A stretch of 64,000 nucleotides of DNA, from NCBI RefSeq assembly GCF_011745365.1, contig NW_024468910.1, forward strand, positions 496,001 to 560,000, written 5' to 3'. Under the pieces are notes generated by a model. It worked only from the letters and a program-made list of their open reading frames with translations. It searched no databases and was not told where the DNA came from. Below, in pieces: positions 21,251 through 33,141 of this stretch; position 1 is the stretch's first letter, and the number at the start of each line of letters is the position of its first letter. The position numbers and the translations under genes are program-made. This DNA comes from Cryphonectria parasitica EP155 (taxonomy: Eukaryota > Ascomycota > Sordariomycetes > Diaporthales > Cryphonectriaceae).

Positions 21251-23407
21251 AATCTGTTCTAGAAGCTTCACATAGGAACTGTTCTAGTCTAATCGTCTGC
21301 AGTTCCTTTACAAGCGATTCTATTCTTTTGGATTTATCGAGAACTGTTTGTCCTTCTGAGCCTGTTTTGCTGCTTCTTAAGCAAGCTTCTTAGCTTGCTT
21401 TTGCCTGTATCGTTGTTATTCCTGGTCTTTCTTCTATCGATGCTAATTGCGAACCTTGTTGTTGATATAAATTGTGCAGAATATCGTTTTGCACTGCTAC
21501 CATTTTATTTTCTTATTTACGCATTGCATAGAGCAGTTGTCTAGTAATCCGATATATGCATTGTAGTGCTGTCTGTTAAGAATCTCTCTGAAGCGGAATT
21601 CCTGTTCTTCAACAGCCTGAAGGATTTATCCTAGCTTTCTAATGGAGAACTATTCGTATTGCACCTTGTCTGAGAAATGCATTCTGCAGCTATAATAGAT
21701 GCAGGAGATCTATACTAATTCGTAGTATAGATTGTAAAGTGGGCTGATCCAAGGGTTCTCATCTTCTTGTGCCTCGATGTTTTGCAAGGGAATGCAGGTG
21801 AAGAGCTCCTCTAGTTCTATCTCATAGACGAGATATTCAATCCATATTATTTCCTTATTCCACCCAATGCTGAAGGGAAATCTTTCCGTAGGTTTCTTGG
21901 GTTCATTGTTCACGGGAGACTCTAGTGAACCGTTGGATCGCTCGTTCTGGCTTGATCTTTTCATTGCCTGAGAAGCGTTTGCAGTATCGTTTAGATATTT
22001 ATACCAATAACCAAGAGGGTACTATCCTTTGTTCATATCTCTGATTATAGTGCTTGGTATAAGCAATGGGGAATAGCGAAGGGCACCGTTGTTAAGCTCT
22101 TCTTTCAACGCCTGAATACTCTGTTTCATAACATCAGAACAGTCCGAGTTGCTACTCGTAGAAGTGCTGAGCATGCACTCTCGTCCTGCTATTGCTATTT
22201 ATCTGCAGCGCTTAGATTTCTAAGAGAACTATCCTGAACCTTTCTTACTCGAGAGATATATTAAGCAGTTATCATTATAGCAGAATATCCAGCTGAGACT
22301 TCTGTAATTAACAGAATCCGATACTTGCTCCAAGAGAGTGTTTTTGCTCAGTTGATTGAGTTCCTGCTACCGAGCAACATTCACCTAGCATTCTTTCTGA
22401 ACTGATTGCTATTTATTCTTCCGGAGTTGATAGCAGTTACATATAATGTATTCTTGTTTGTTGCAGTTATAGCAAGTAACACTGTTTCTCTTGCTATACT
22501 GCCTGTTAGCAGCATCGAGTTCCATGAGACCAGCATGCGTAGTACTGCTCTGAGCCGTACTGCCATATCAGCTGCTATTCTTGTTTTGAAGTTTCTTGCT
22601 TATATTAGCTGAAAACCTTCAAATCTAGCTTCCTCTCTTCTTAAACTTCTCCACTCATCATTCATACAGACGGTTATTAATGCGGATAGCTTGATTAGAG
22701 AATATCGCAAAGTTTTCCAGCTAATCTTGCTTGGAGATTTCATCTTTAATATTATCCTTGAGTTCCTTGTAATAATGCTTCATAAGATTCTTATCTTTCC
22801 ACGGGAGTTGCGCTGAGAGTTGCTTGAACCTAACTGTATAAGCAGAAGCCGACTTGGTCTGCTTGAGATTCATGAGCTGCTAAGCTGTAATGCATTCTTC
22901 ATTAGGATTACCAAAGATCTTCTTAAGAGCTTTCTCAAAGCCTTCAAAAGAATCAAACATATCCTTAGTATCCTGGATACGTATATCGGAGTTATTCTGA
23001 TGCTCCAAATAGTTATATAGAGAAGGCTTGTACTAGATGAGAGCATTCTTTTCAAGATGAGTTTCTGCAAGAATAACTTTCTCAGATTCCTTAGTAAACT
23101 GAGTCTCGTAATGCAGGAAATACGCTCTGCAGTGGGTGAGGAATCCATACAGCATCTTTTGATTGCCGTCATACATAGCAAGCTTATCCATCTTATATAC
23201 TTTTCCAGCGCCACTGGTAGTCGCAAAGGTAAACTGCGCCTGCTGAGCCTGTTGAGCTAGCTAAGCTTGTTAGTTAGCAATGGTAGCGCTCTGAGCCTGC
23301 TGTTGTTCGCGCAGATCCTGGATACGCTGAATAAGCTGATACACCTGATTGACCAGTTCTTTCTGAGTAGGGGCATGTGAGGACGAAGGGGTTCCTGGAG
23401 AAGCCAT
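21251..23407 (-). pseudogene. Gypsy B gag, start codon preserved
   Basis: B keeps ATG at 23407-23405 where other copies have ATA. The reading continues leftward with RIP stops: a Gln/Ala-rich coiled segment, the capsid-like region, a CYNCNKQ zinc-knuckle-like motif near 22480-22440, then a long linker with PFSIGWNKEIIWIEYLVYEI near 21880-21820. The Gag is unusually long (about 700 codons) and continues beyond the knuckle to the protease. Confidence 0.75.
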
Positions 23408-23455
23408 CGTATTCCGTATTGCTCAAGGAGATAACACTGAACCGTTCTTGAACAA

Positions 23456-23467
23456 GAGTTGTTAAAA
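23456..23467 (-). other. Gypsy B primer-binding site (self-priming type)
   Basis: Minus strand TTTTAACAACTC follows the 5' LTR directly. It has no TGG start, so it is not an ordinary tRNA site. It pairs with AGTTGTTAA in B's own LTR (plus-strand TTAACAACT near 23646). Both positions differ from the A/E3 version in a pair-preserving way. Confidence 0.65.
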
Positions 23468-23934
23468 TGTAATGAGCACTGCAGCAATCCGAAGATTCCT
23501 AAGTATACGAAGGGAGTTTATGCTAACAAGAGCGGTATCAAAGTGCTAAATCCTTGAATACAGAACCGTACAAGTCTCAGTAAGCAATGCAAGTATTCAC
23601 TGCCTTTAGAGCTATCAGAGTAGAAAGTAATCTGATACTTAGATTAACAACTGAAGAGCTATATACGAGATCTATCTGATGGGAATAAACGTGTTCTTAT
23701 ATATCCAGCTCTTCAGTCCTGTTGGTAGTGTTGGTTGTTGAATCCCTTGGATCACCTGGGTGATTCAACTGATCCGGATCACCATGGATCAGCCACCGAT
23801 CCATCCTGATCCTGTAACCCTAACCCTTGCTTATATAAGCCTTAGTTCTTGAGATGTCGAATCCTTCCCTGTCTTTCCGAACAGTTGTTCCGGGTGTCCT
23901 AGCTGGGAACCTGTATATTGGATGAGTCATAACA
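23468..23934 (-). repeat. Gypsy B 5' LTR (467 bp)
   Basis: Bounded by TGTAATGAGC on the left and GAGTCATAACA on the right, then the ATTAT duplication. It contains GTAACCCTAACCC and the GGATCACCTGGGTGAT palindrome in U3. Confidence 0.92.
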
Positions 23935-25862
23935 ATTATCTTGCATTGCCACTATTCTATTTTCTTATCCATGCATTGCAGAGAGCAGTTGTCTAGTAGC
24001 TCGATGTATATATTATAGTGCTACCTATTAAGAATTTCCCTGAAGCGGAGTTTCTGTTTCTTAACAGCCTGAAGGATTTGTTCTAATTCTCTGATGGAGA
24101 ACCATTCATGCTACACTTTCTCCGAGAAATGCATTCTACAGCTATAATAGATGCAGGAGATCTATGCTAGTTCGTAATATAGATTGTAAAGTGAATTGAT
24201 CCGAGAATTCTCGTTTTCTCATGCCTTGATGTCTTGCAAGGGAATGCAGGTGAAGAGTTTCTCTAGCCTTATTTCATAGATAAGATATTCAACCCATATT
24301 ATCTCCTTGTTCCACCCAATGCTGAAGGGAAACTCTCCCTTAAGCTTGTTGGATTCATTGTTTACGAGAGATCCTGGCGAGCTGCTAGATCGTTCGTCTT
24401 AGCTGATTTCCTCCGTTACTCATAAGACGTTTTCAGTATCATTCAGGTATTTGTACTAATAACCAAGAGGATACCATCCCTTGTTCGCATCTCTGGTTAT
24501 AATGCTTAGCATAAGTGATGAAGAATGTTGAAGGGTATTGTTGCTAAGTTCTTCTTCTAACGCCTGAATGCTTTGTTCAGCAATATCAGAGCAGTTCGAA
24601 TTGTTGCTGCTTGTAGTTGTGCTTAGCATATATCCTCTCTCTGCTGTTGCTATCTGCCTGTGGCGCCTAAGCTTCTGGGGGAACTATTCTGAATCTTTCT
24701 TACTCGAGAGGTATATTAAGCAGTTGTTATTGTAGCAGAATATTCAGCTGAGACTTCCGTAATCAACAGAGTTCAATACTTGCTCTGAGAGAATGTTTTT
24801 GTTCAGTTGATTGGGTTTCTATTGCTAAGCAATATTCATCTAGCATCCTTTCTGAACTAGCTGCTATTTGTTCTTTTATAGTTAATAGCAGTTGCATGCA
24901 ATATATTCTTATTTGTTGTAGTTATAGCAAGTAATACTGTTCTTCTTATTATACTGCTTGTTAGCAGCATTGAGTTCTATGAAACCAGCATGCATAGTGC
25001 TGCTCTGAGCTGTACTGCTTTGTTGACTGCTATTTTTGTATTAGAGTTTTTTGCTTGTATTAGCTGGAAATCTTCAAGTCTAGCTTTCTCCTTTCTTGAA
25101 CTTCTTCACTCATTATTCATACAGACAGTTGTTAATGCAGATAGCTTAATTGGAAAACATTGCAAAGTTCTCTAGCTAATTCTATTTAGAGATTTCATTC
25201 TTAATATCATTCTTGAATCTCTTATAGTAATATTTCATGAGATTCTTATCTTCCTATAAAAATCTTGCTAAGAGCTGCTTGAATCTAACTATATAAGCTG
25301 AAGCTAACTTAGTCTGCTTGAGATTTATAAGCTGCTAAGCTATAATACGTTCTTCATTGGGATTATCAAAGGTTTTCTTGAGAGCTTTCTTAAAGCTTTT
25401 AAAAGAATCAAATATATTCTTGGTACTCTGGATATGTGCATTGGGGTTGTCTTGATGCTCCAAGTAGTTGTACAGAGAGAGCTTGTATTAGATGAGAGCA
25501 TCTTTTTTGAGATAAGTCCTTGCAAGGATAACTTTCTTAGGTTCTATAGTAAACTGGGTTGCATGATGCAAAAAGTATGCTCTGCAGTAGATAAGAAATC
25601 TATATAGCATCTTCTGGTTACTATTATACATAGCGGGTTTATTTATCTTGTATACTTTTCCAGCACTACTGGTAACTGCAGAGGTGAACTGCGCCTGCTA
25701 AGCTTATTAAGCTAGCTAAGCTTGTTGATTAGCAATGATAGCGCTCTGAGCCTGCTGTTGTTCGTACAGGTTCTGAATACGCTGGATAAGCTGATATACC
25801 TGATTGACCAGTTCCTCCTGAGTAGGGGCGTGCAAGGACGAAGGGATTCCTGGGAGAGCTAT
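23935..25862 (-). pseudogene. Gypsy A gag (main part), RIP-broken
   Basis: Matches E1 41666-43600 in reverse. The start equivalent is near 25862. The CYNCNKQ knuckle region lies near 24930-24890. Stops are very frequent, more than in B. Confidence 0.75.
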
Positions 25863-25909
25863 CGTATTCCATATTGCTCAAGAGGTAATACTGAACCGTT
25901 CTTGAACAA

Positions 25910-25921
25910 GAATTATCAAAA
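25910..25921 (-). other. Gypsy A primer-binding site
   Basis: Minus strand TTTTGATAATTC, a RIP-altered form of TTTTGACAACTC seen in E2 and E3. Confidence 0.55.
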
Positions 25922-26377
25922 TGTAATAAGCACTGCAGCAATCCGAAGATTCCTAAGTACACGAAGAGGTTTATGCTAACAAGAGTAGGATTAAAGTATC
26001 AAGTCCTTGAATACGGAACTGTACAAGTTCTCAATAAGCGATGCAAGTATTCACTGCCTTTGGAGCTATCAGAGTAGAGAGTAATCTGATACTTAGATTG
26101 ACAACTGAAGAGCTATGTACTGAGTCTATCTAATGGTAGTGAACGTATTCTTATATATCCAGCTCTTTAGTATGAATATGTTGAATAGCAACATATTCAA
26201 GTTATCCTGCTAGCTCTGGATAGCACATATCCGAAGCTATCCTTCCTGATTGGCCGTGCCCATAACCCTAACCCTGGGTTATGTAATCAATGCTTTGTCA
26301 GGATGTTGAGTCCTTGACACCTGATCCCTGTTACTCGTGACCTGTTCTGTGACCTGCATGTTGGATGGGTCATAACA
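25922..26377 (-). repeat. Gypsy A 5' LTR (456 bp)
   Basis: Same length and U3 type as 7524-7979. It contains CCATAACCCTAACCCTGGG near 26260 and is followed by the GCAGT duplication. Confidence 0.92.
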
Positions 26378-29300
26378 GCAGTGATTGCGAATCTATATAA
26401 AGAATTCAACTTAGTTTTCTTTAAATACATTCCTTTTGCAAACTCTTCCTACTCTTGAGCTCCAGCTACGCTGCTATACAGCTAAGCTAGCATTCTCGTA
26501 TTCTCAACTCTAAAAAGAAACAAGCATTCTTATTCTTCATATAATAAAGCGCTTGAAAGAAGTGATTCAGAGCATCTTTAGTATCTAAGATTGAAACATC
26601 TGAGTGCTAATGCTCTGAAGAAGCTTATCTACTCAGTTCGTGATATCAGAATCAATAGAACTAGACGAATTGATTGTGAATACTATGCTCTAGAGTATAT
26701 TACAAAGATCATTCAATGCGTAAGATCTGAATATTACAGCTCTCAACTATTCTAGCACATTAGTTGAAATCTTCTCAACTATAACGAAGTGCAGGATAGC
26801 TCAAAATAAGCTTTCATACTCAAAGATGAGTATAGTAGCAAGTTATTTGCCTTTCTAATATCTAACAAAGCATAATTCACAGTATTCGATATACTTAAGT
26901 TATTCGAAACCTGGGTATAATGCTAATATTGCTTCTTCATCTGCAAAATCAGACAGAATGCAGACTTCTTAGTTATAAGAAAGCTATACGAAATGGTATA
27001 TATACAATAGTGCGCTAATAACAGCATTAATCTGGAGATTACTCCACTGCGCACAAAATAGTCAAATAGCGCTGCTAAGCAAGCTGAGCGTGAAATTCAG
27101 AAGCATGCGCTAGTTCTCCTATTATCAGCCAAACTACTGAAAAACCTATAGCTAGAGTGTATGAAAGCAGCCACCTAGCTATTCAACATCTCTCCATTTA
27201 TGCTTAAGCACTCCGAAACGCCAAATTCACTTCTGAATAGCTGGTTCAGGCAGTACTTTCGTTAGTACGCGCTGGAAATAGTCAGAACAGCAGTCTCGGA
27301 TCTACAGCTCAACTGAGCTAGAATCTATGCATATGAATGCTAAGCATACATTCTGCAAGAAAAGTGCAAACTTAGCTCTTATAGATAGAATATAAAAACA
27401 GAACTAAGAGCATACAAAAGCTATCTTGTAAGATACATTGCAAGTAATCTATACTGTATATAGCTTCTAGCGCTTGCAAGAGTTGCAACTATATGCAATA
27501 TTCTGTTTAATAAGAGCTAATTCTATAATCCAAATAGCAATAAAGTATTAGAAGCACTATCTTGTGCTTAGCTAGTACTAATCATTCTAGAGGTTGGAAA
27601 TGATAAGGAAATTATAGATATAATTATTATTGAAGGTGTATAGGATTCAGTTCTCTAGCTTAATGCTACAAATCGAAACCAAGAACTTTATTCGCTGTTC
27701 GATGAGAATAATAGCTTATTCTCAGAGTTTCTCTTGGAAGGCATTCCGAGTTGGAACTCGGAGGTAAGAGCATCTGAGACTAGCAATGAAGCGCTCTTGC
27801 AAAGCAATCCATCCCAGGAAAGAAGTTTAGAGGATAAGATGCAAGGATTTCCAACTTCTGAAAAATCTTCCGAGGCACTGGAACGAATGAATCAGCTAGA
27901 AAGGAGCGCTGCTGCAAGCAGCGAGAATGTTTCAGTAACTGAATAAGCATCTTCAAGTACTGAATAACAAGCTACTAGCATATCTATTGCTCAGGATATG
28001 AGCTAGCCTGCAGTGCGAAGGTATGAGCTTGGTTAAGCTTTAATCAGATATTATTGAACAAGGAATAAGATCTATAAATCTTAATTTATATAGTATTCAG
28101 ATAGAGTACGGAAACTAATTGATAAAGCTTGCTAATATCAAGAGTTATTTGCTATAGTCTTTGTAATAAGCCAAACAGCTCTGATAAATCTTATAGCTAT
28201 TTTTTTGTCTGATTAGCTAAAGGAAGCAACTAGAATATGAGATAAGCATTTTCAGATCATATATAGTATGGTTGCAGCTGCTATACTTAAAGCAAACTCT
28301 ATATGCAGAGAAGCTTCGCACTCGCAGCGAAAGCACTTTGATGCTTCTTAGCAAGTTATAAAGCTAGCAATAGCTGAAAAGAAGCATTATAAATAACTAC
28401 TACCTGTACCTGAGATCTGAAAAGAAGTATGAAACGGTTCTTTCTATACTGAGTAATAGAAAATAATGCAATCAGAAATTCAGGAACTAGTTAACAAAAG
28501 AATATAGTAGATCCTTAAGCATAGGAAAGCTAAAGAGAAGCTACTGCTACTCAAATGAGTATACAGATACAAACTTGATAAGAACAATTACTTAATCTCA
28601 TTCAAAGCTCGAATCTGTATGCAAGAAGATCTGCAAAAAGCAAGCAACCTTCAAGATATGTATGCAGCAATGCTAGCTGCACGCTCTTTTTGCATACTTA
28701 TAGCTATAGCAGCATATTTCAACTTAGAAATTAACTAGATGAATATTACTGAAGCATTTCTGAATACCAGCAGAGAAAGCTAGGAAAGCGTTTTCTATAA
28801 GCTGCCTGATGGATTCAAGGAGGAAGGGAAAATCGTGCTTCTGGAAAAGGCACTGTACAGCCTGAGAAACTTGCTAGCATTCTGATACAGGCACTTCTGC
28901 TCAACTCTGCGAAATCTCGGCCTTATACTTTCAACTGAAGAGCTTTGCATATTTACTAACAAAGCAAACAAGCTAATCATTCTGTTCTATATAAACAATA
29001 TTCTGCTATTCTATCTGCAGAACTAAGCATTAAAGGCATGCAGAGTAAAGAAAGGAATCTTTAAAGCATATGAGATAAAGGATTAAAGAGCAGCGGAATG
29101 GTTCTTGAGAGTTCGAATCATTAGAAACAAAGCTAATTGCATGATTAGCTTGATCTATAATGCATATATCGAGAAAATAGCTAACAAGTTTAGCCTTGCA
29201 GCTAATATAGCTTTAATACCTCTAATGCTTCTGAATCTTAAAAAGCTTATTAAATGAAAAGAAGAAGCATTAAAAAACTAAATCAAGAAGTATTAAAAGA

Positions 29301-29960
29301 AGATTAGATCGATTCTATATACTGCTATTATGATAAGACTAGATATAGCTTTTACATATACTCTTCTCTTCAGATTTTTAATAAATCCAGAGCTAAAGCA
29401 TCTGGAATAAGCAGACAGAGTAATCTGTTATCTGTATGGAACGAGATTTCTAGCAATCCAGTACAAAGGAAGCTACTCTGAAGCTCAAGCTCTGCTAATT
29501 GCTAAAGATACTTCCTTTGCTAACAATGCGAAGAACTGAAAATCCTTACAAGGATATATCTTCAGCTTATTCAGAGATTCTATATAATAGAAAGCAATAA
29601 AGCAAAGCCTGGTAACCATTTCAATTACAGAGGCTGAACTGTACGCCTTCTCAGCTACAGCTAAGGAAACAATCGCTTTACAATACCTCTTTCGAAACCT
29701 TATCTTAAACCTCAGCAAGCTCTGAAATATCTTCTATAATAATCAACAAGCTATACAGCTAATAGTTACAGAGCATGAAAGGATAAATATAAAGCTCTGC
29801 TATATGAATATATACCAAATATAGCTCAAGCAGGAATTCCAAAAGAGCAAATTCCAGATCTCATATATGCTAATACAAAGCATGCTAGCTGATAAACTAA
29901 CCAAGAACCTCAATTAAGTGCAGTTCGAACATTTCAGAGCGCTTCTCAATCTTCAAAATA
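26378..29960 (+). pseudogene. C1 pol remainder: integrase, RT, RNase H
   Basis: Resumes the C1 frame after gypsy A. The integrase core ends in a KQAERE-IQKHALVLLLSAKLL-like block near 27080-27130. RT includes KLPDGFKEEGKIVLLEKALYSL near 28800-28870 and INNILLFY (for VDDILLFY) near 28990. RNase H has SLVTISITEAELYAFSATAKE near 29610-29670. Stops are RIP-type. These RT and RNase H domains are missing from C2. Confidence 0.82.
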
Positions 29961-30226
29961 TCAGCTATACTTTGAATCAGAGAACTAAGAAGAAATCTAA
30001 AGAAATACAGATAAGCAACTCAATCTCACATTAGCTCCTTTTGAATGCTCTCAATCACTGAATTTCATTTATCAAAATCAAAAACGAGAGCTTATAGCTC
30101 AGAAGTATCATTCAGAAATATACAAACTAAGCATACAGCCTTTATCAAATAACAAACCAAAGAACTTAATCACAAAAAACTCAATCATCTACCAAAGCTT
30201 AAAGCATACCTAAGCCTGAACAGAGC

Positions 30227-31769
30227 TCACTCCTTAAGTAAGGGATAAAGAGTAGCTAGTACTGCTTTAATATCAGCTTTAGCTTTCTCATACTTTAGAT
30301 ACTATTTACAGTAAGATTCAACAGAATGATTATCAACAGAGTGCGAGATAGACTGAATAGCAGCTTATTTTCTCTTCTTCTTAGCCGAAATCACAGCCTT
30401 TCCCTCCTTAGCAGAGCGTGAAACTGCCTTCTTATGATTAGCCTTCTGCTTAGCAAGGAGCATATCATGCTCTTCCGTAAGCATCTCAATCTGCTTCTGC
30501 AGCTCATCAACCTCCGAAAACTTGCCCGCTTCAAAATGCTCAAGAGCAGCTTTCTAAGCCTATATAGCATGCTTGGATCGGGTTTCCAGAGGAGCAAGGT
30601 TAAGAGTGGAGTTTTTCTTCTCCACTCTAGCATATATTCTTTTCTTTGAGAGCATAGAAGCATCCATCTCCTTAGCAGAAGCAAGTGTATACTTAGCTAT
30701 ATAAAGCTTGTTTACAAAAGGTATAAGATAGAAAGAGATCGGAATATACTTATAACTCTTCGAATACTGAGTATAGCAAGCAGCAGATAAGTTCTTCTAG
30801 TTATGATAGAAACTATCAGAGCTGCTTGTAGCTAGACTCTTAATATAGCTAATGCATAGAATATTGCAAATAGCATTCCAGAAAGCATCATCTTAGCTCT
30901 TCAAGAAATCTGCAGCAGGAGTATTAGAAGGGATAGCTACTAGAAAAGTCTTTTTAGCTTGCAACTAAGGAGTTCTCAACTTAGCAGCATCTCCAGCAGC
31001 TACATCAAAGCGCTTCTGCTGAAGCTTCTGCATCAACGCATTCTAGAACCTCAAACAAGCTATACCCTGCTCGGTTACAAGCCTTGTTGCAACTAGCTCA
31101 GAACTTGAAAGGCTACCGGAAGCTTGAAAAAGGATTAGCTAGATAAACATTGAAAGAAAAAGCGGTGCAAACCTACAGTCTTGAGCGCCTTCTGAAGAAG
31201 CACAGAGCTATCTTCATTATCATCATTATCATCATCGATAAACAAGCTAGAAATCCCTATAAAACCAGCATCAGAGCGCTTGGAAAGACTAACACTAACT
31301 GAATCAGAAGCATCATCAACCGAAGAACGCAAAATCAGAATATCAGCACAAGCAGCAGACAACTCAACCGAAGCTTGAGAACTTGAAGCAGACAAGCCAG
31401 ACCGCTATCCCTGGAAACAAGAACAATCAGTTCAGCTCATACCAATCCCCAAGCAGCTCTTTCTATACTCACATCAGGAAAAGGATGCTAACTAGCAGTT
31501 GGAATCAAAACAGGCTAAACAGAGCTCGTACTCTTCTCTGTAGCCATCGAAAGACTACCATGCAACTCAGATACACTAGCAGGGAAGCTGGGATTTGTAC
31601 TCAAGGAATCCTCATCAGTCTCCACATCGGAAGAAGAACCAGAAGAGACTACATGGATCTCGCCCTCAGCAGAGTCGCTATTATCGGAAACAGCTATACT
31701 AAGCTCGCTAAGAGGAACAGAAACATCAGACTCGCCTAACAAGAAATCTGGAGTGACTAGAAGAGGCAT
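30227..31769 (-). pseudogene. Antisense spliced gene of copia C1 (about 474 aa), RIP-broken
   Basis: Opposite strand to gag-pol, between RNase H and the 3' LTR. Exon 1 31769-31473 (99 codons, phase 0); intron 31472-31411 (62 bp, GTGAGT donor, CTGAAC/ACTGAT branch candidates, TTTCCAG acceptor); exon 2 31410-31149. A less certain second intron (31148-31093, donor GTTTAT) would place exon 3 31092-30227 in frame, giving 475 codons to TGA 30229-30227. Exons 1-2 are Ser/Asp/Glu-rich; exon 3 ends in a Lys-rich coiled coil with SAKKKRK. In-frame stops all fit CAA/CAG/CGG/TGG changes. Exon 1, the intron and exon 2 recur in C2 (53159-52540). I do not recognise the family. Confidence 0.6.
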
Positions 31770-31952
31770 ATTGACGCACGGAGGCTTTCAAAAACCTTGA
31801 AAACAGATGGAAAAAGAGCTGGTTGAAAAAGAAAGAGAACTGGAAGGAGGCAAGGCAACTGTAAAACGCGCCTACATAAGCTTAAACGCATCTGCGAGGA
31901 CCCCACAAAAGACCCACTTTTCTGGCACATCTGACCAGTCAGATGGGGGGTG

Positions 31953-32119
31953 TATGAAAAATGGGGCATATTTAACCCTAACCCTCTGTTTTGGTCTCCT
32001 CATAAACCATCTCAGAGCCTGGTTTAGTTACTTAGAAGATCTTCCTTTTGTATTAGATAGATTCAATCTCAACACTCATTCAGCCACTTCCACGTGCTCA
32101 GCTCATACGTTTCTCCTTA
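31953..32119 (+). repeat. C1 3' LTR (167 bp)
   Basis: Starts TATGAAAAATGGGG (TGTG in other copies, one G-to-A) and ends TTTCTCCTTA, then AGATC. A GATGGGGGG purine tract precedes it. Confidence 0.92.
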
Positions 32120-32262
32120 AGATCACAGGACAAGCCCCGCCAACAAGGAAGACAGGGAATACAACCCAAAGCACGGATGCACCTAAGGGAAGATTAGGTA
32201 ATCAAGGGTTAGGGTTACAAGGGTGAATCACCAGAATCACCAGGAGCACAGCTCACCAGGTA
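32120..32262 (+). repeat. Right piece of the old gypsy-family LTR
   Basis: Continues the LTR begun at 5494: AGATCACAGG..., then GTAATCAAGGGTTAGGGTTACAAGGG and CACCAGG-type U3 sequence similar to the LTRs at 40442 and 41152. It has no recognisable R/U5 end, so it is truncated where the 54-bp repeat begins. Confidence 0.6.
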
Positions 32263-32316
32263 TCAGAACACCTGGTACGGAAGCTAGGCGAAATCACAAT
32301 AACATAAGCAGGAGAC
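32263..32316. repeat. 54-bp segment, inverted copy of 1-54
   Basis: Perfect reverse complement of the first 54 bases of the window by eye; it abuts the truncated LTR. Confidence 0.75.
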
Positions 32317-32589
32317 AGGCTTGAAGAGGTGGCTGGTAGGTTTCTGATTGTATCAAGACTAATTCTTGCTGAGTGCAGGAACAGAATTGAAAAGGCGATA
32401 CGCTGGCTATGTAAGAGAGAGTGGCACGTGATCTGCTAGCGCTCCGAAGGCGCCTTGGCGGGAGCGCCACTCCTGACAAACAACTAAGATTATAGCTGCT
32501 AGATCACTGCTAAATTATTGCTGTCATCGGCGAAAAGCTCTCGCAAGAAATATACCTAAACTGCTGTGCTACTGAAGCTGTTAAAAGGA
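32317..32589. other. Non-coding gap
   Basis: No gene recognised; holds a GC-rich patch with GCTCC...GGAGC complementarity near 32440-32465. Confidence 0.5.
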
Positions 32590-33100
32590 GATATGGGAGT
32601 ATAGTGCATGCAGATTAGATGGACTTCATCTAGCTGTCCCAGCTGATTTGCTCAAGCTCCTGATGCTCTTTTTAAAGCATGCATTTGAAATGCTCCGAGC
32701 TTAGCGGGATGCTTATTCTCAGCATAATCCGCATTACAGAAATGTTTCGAATAATAATAACATTTTAATCGATCAAGGCTTCTTGAATATAAATGCTTAG
32801 CTGTAACAAGTAATTAGAGAAATGAATATAGATTCTTGTATCAATATTCTTTGTGCTCATGAATTAATGCGGATTCTACATACTTATCAGTAGGATCTGC
32901 GAGGCTTTGCAGTAGCTCTGAATCAGATTGGAAAGATATCTACTGTAGGTACTTAAATGCAATATTATCCGTTTATCGGAAACAGAAATTAGAGATCCTG
33001 AATTGGTTTACAAGAAAGCAGAGTCTCAAGATATGAATTAGTATAGTAGCCTGCAGCATACATCTTTTAAAACGGCTGGTCTCTATGCAGAGACTCGATA
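32590..33100 (+). pseudogene. Decayed unrecognised gene, N-terminal part
   Basis: One frame reads a plausible soluble protein (LHLAVPADLLKLLMLFLKHA, then a Q/N-rich helical stretch with HELMRILHTYQ and DLRGFAVALNQIGKIS). It is interrupted about ten times by TAG/TAA/TGA, mostly where Gln would fit. The decay style is RIP, yet I see no second copy in the window. Family not recognised. Confidence 0.45.
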
Positions 33101-33141
33101 GAGCCTTCGCATGCTTTATCCTCAGTCACCAAACTTAAGCT

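Larger units (their letters stand above)
12504..23934 (-). mobile_element. Gypsy element B (about 7.5 kb net), minus strand, nested in A
   Basis: 467-bp LTRs at 23468-23934 (5') and 12504-12970 (3'), flanked by ATTAT at 12499-12503 and 23935-23939. Same family and domain order as A and E1, but a different U3 segment and a different antisense gene. Element D interrupts the integrase region at 14635-18591. RIP-mutated, somewhat less than A. Confidence 0.93.
7524..26377 (-). mobile_element. Gypsy element A (about 7.4 kb net), minus strand, interrupted by gypsy B
   Basis: 456-bp LTRs at 25922-26377 (5') and 7524-7979 (3'), flanked by GCAGT at 7519-7523 and 26378-26382. On the minus strand the order is gag, protease, RT, RNase H, integrase, chromodomain: a Ty3/gypsy chromovirus. 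An opposite-strand gene sits between chromodomain and 3' LTR. Gypsy B splits it at 12504-23934 (duplication ATTAT). Heavily RIP-mutated. Confidence 0.93.
5521..32119 (+). mobile_element. Copia element C1 (about 7.7 kb net), interrupted by gypsy A
   Basis: 167-bp LTRs at 5521-5687 and 31953-32119, flanked by AGATC at 5516-5520 and 32120-32124. Order inside: primer site, gag, protease, integrase, RT, RNase H (the integrase-before-RT order of Ty1/copia), then an antisense gene. Gypsy A interrupts it at 7524-26377 with a GCAGT duplication. After removing the insert and one duplication, C1 is about 7740 bp. Every frame carries many RIP-type stops, so it is inactive. It is the only copia copy here that keeps RT and RNase H. 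Confidence 0.93.

Noticed and set aside
30434..30649. Plus-strand ORF within the C1 antisense gene
   Set aside because: The minus-strand frame is much longer and its stops are RIP-type; this is a shadow.
31093..31148. Second intron of the copia antisense gene
   Set aside because: Not accepted as certain: the donor GTTTAT is weak and no good branch site is placed correctly, though the frame fits. Kept only as a possibility.
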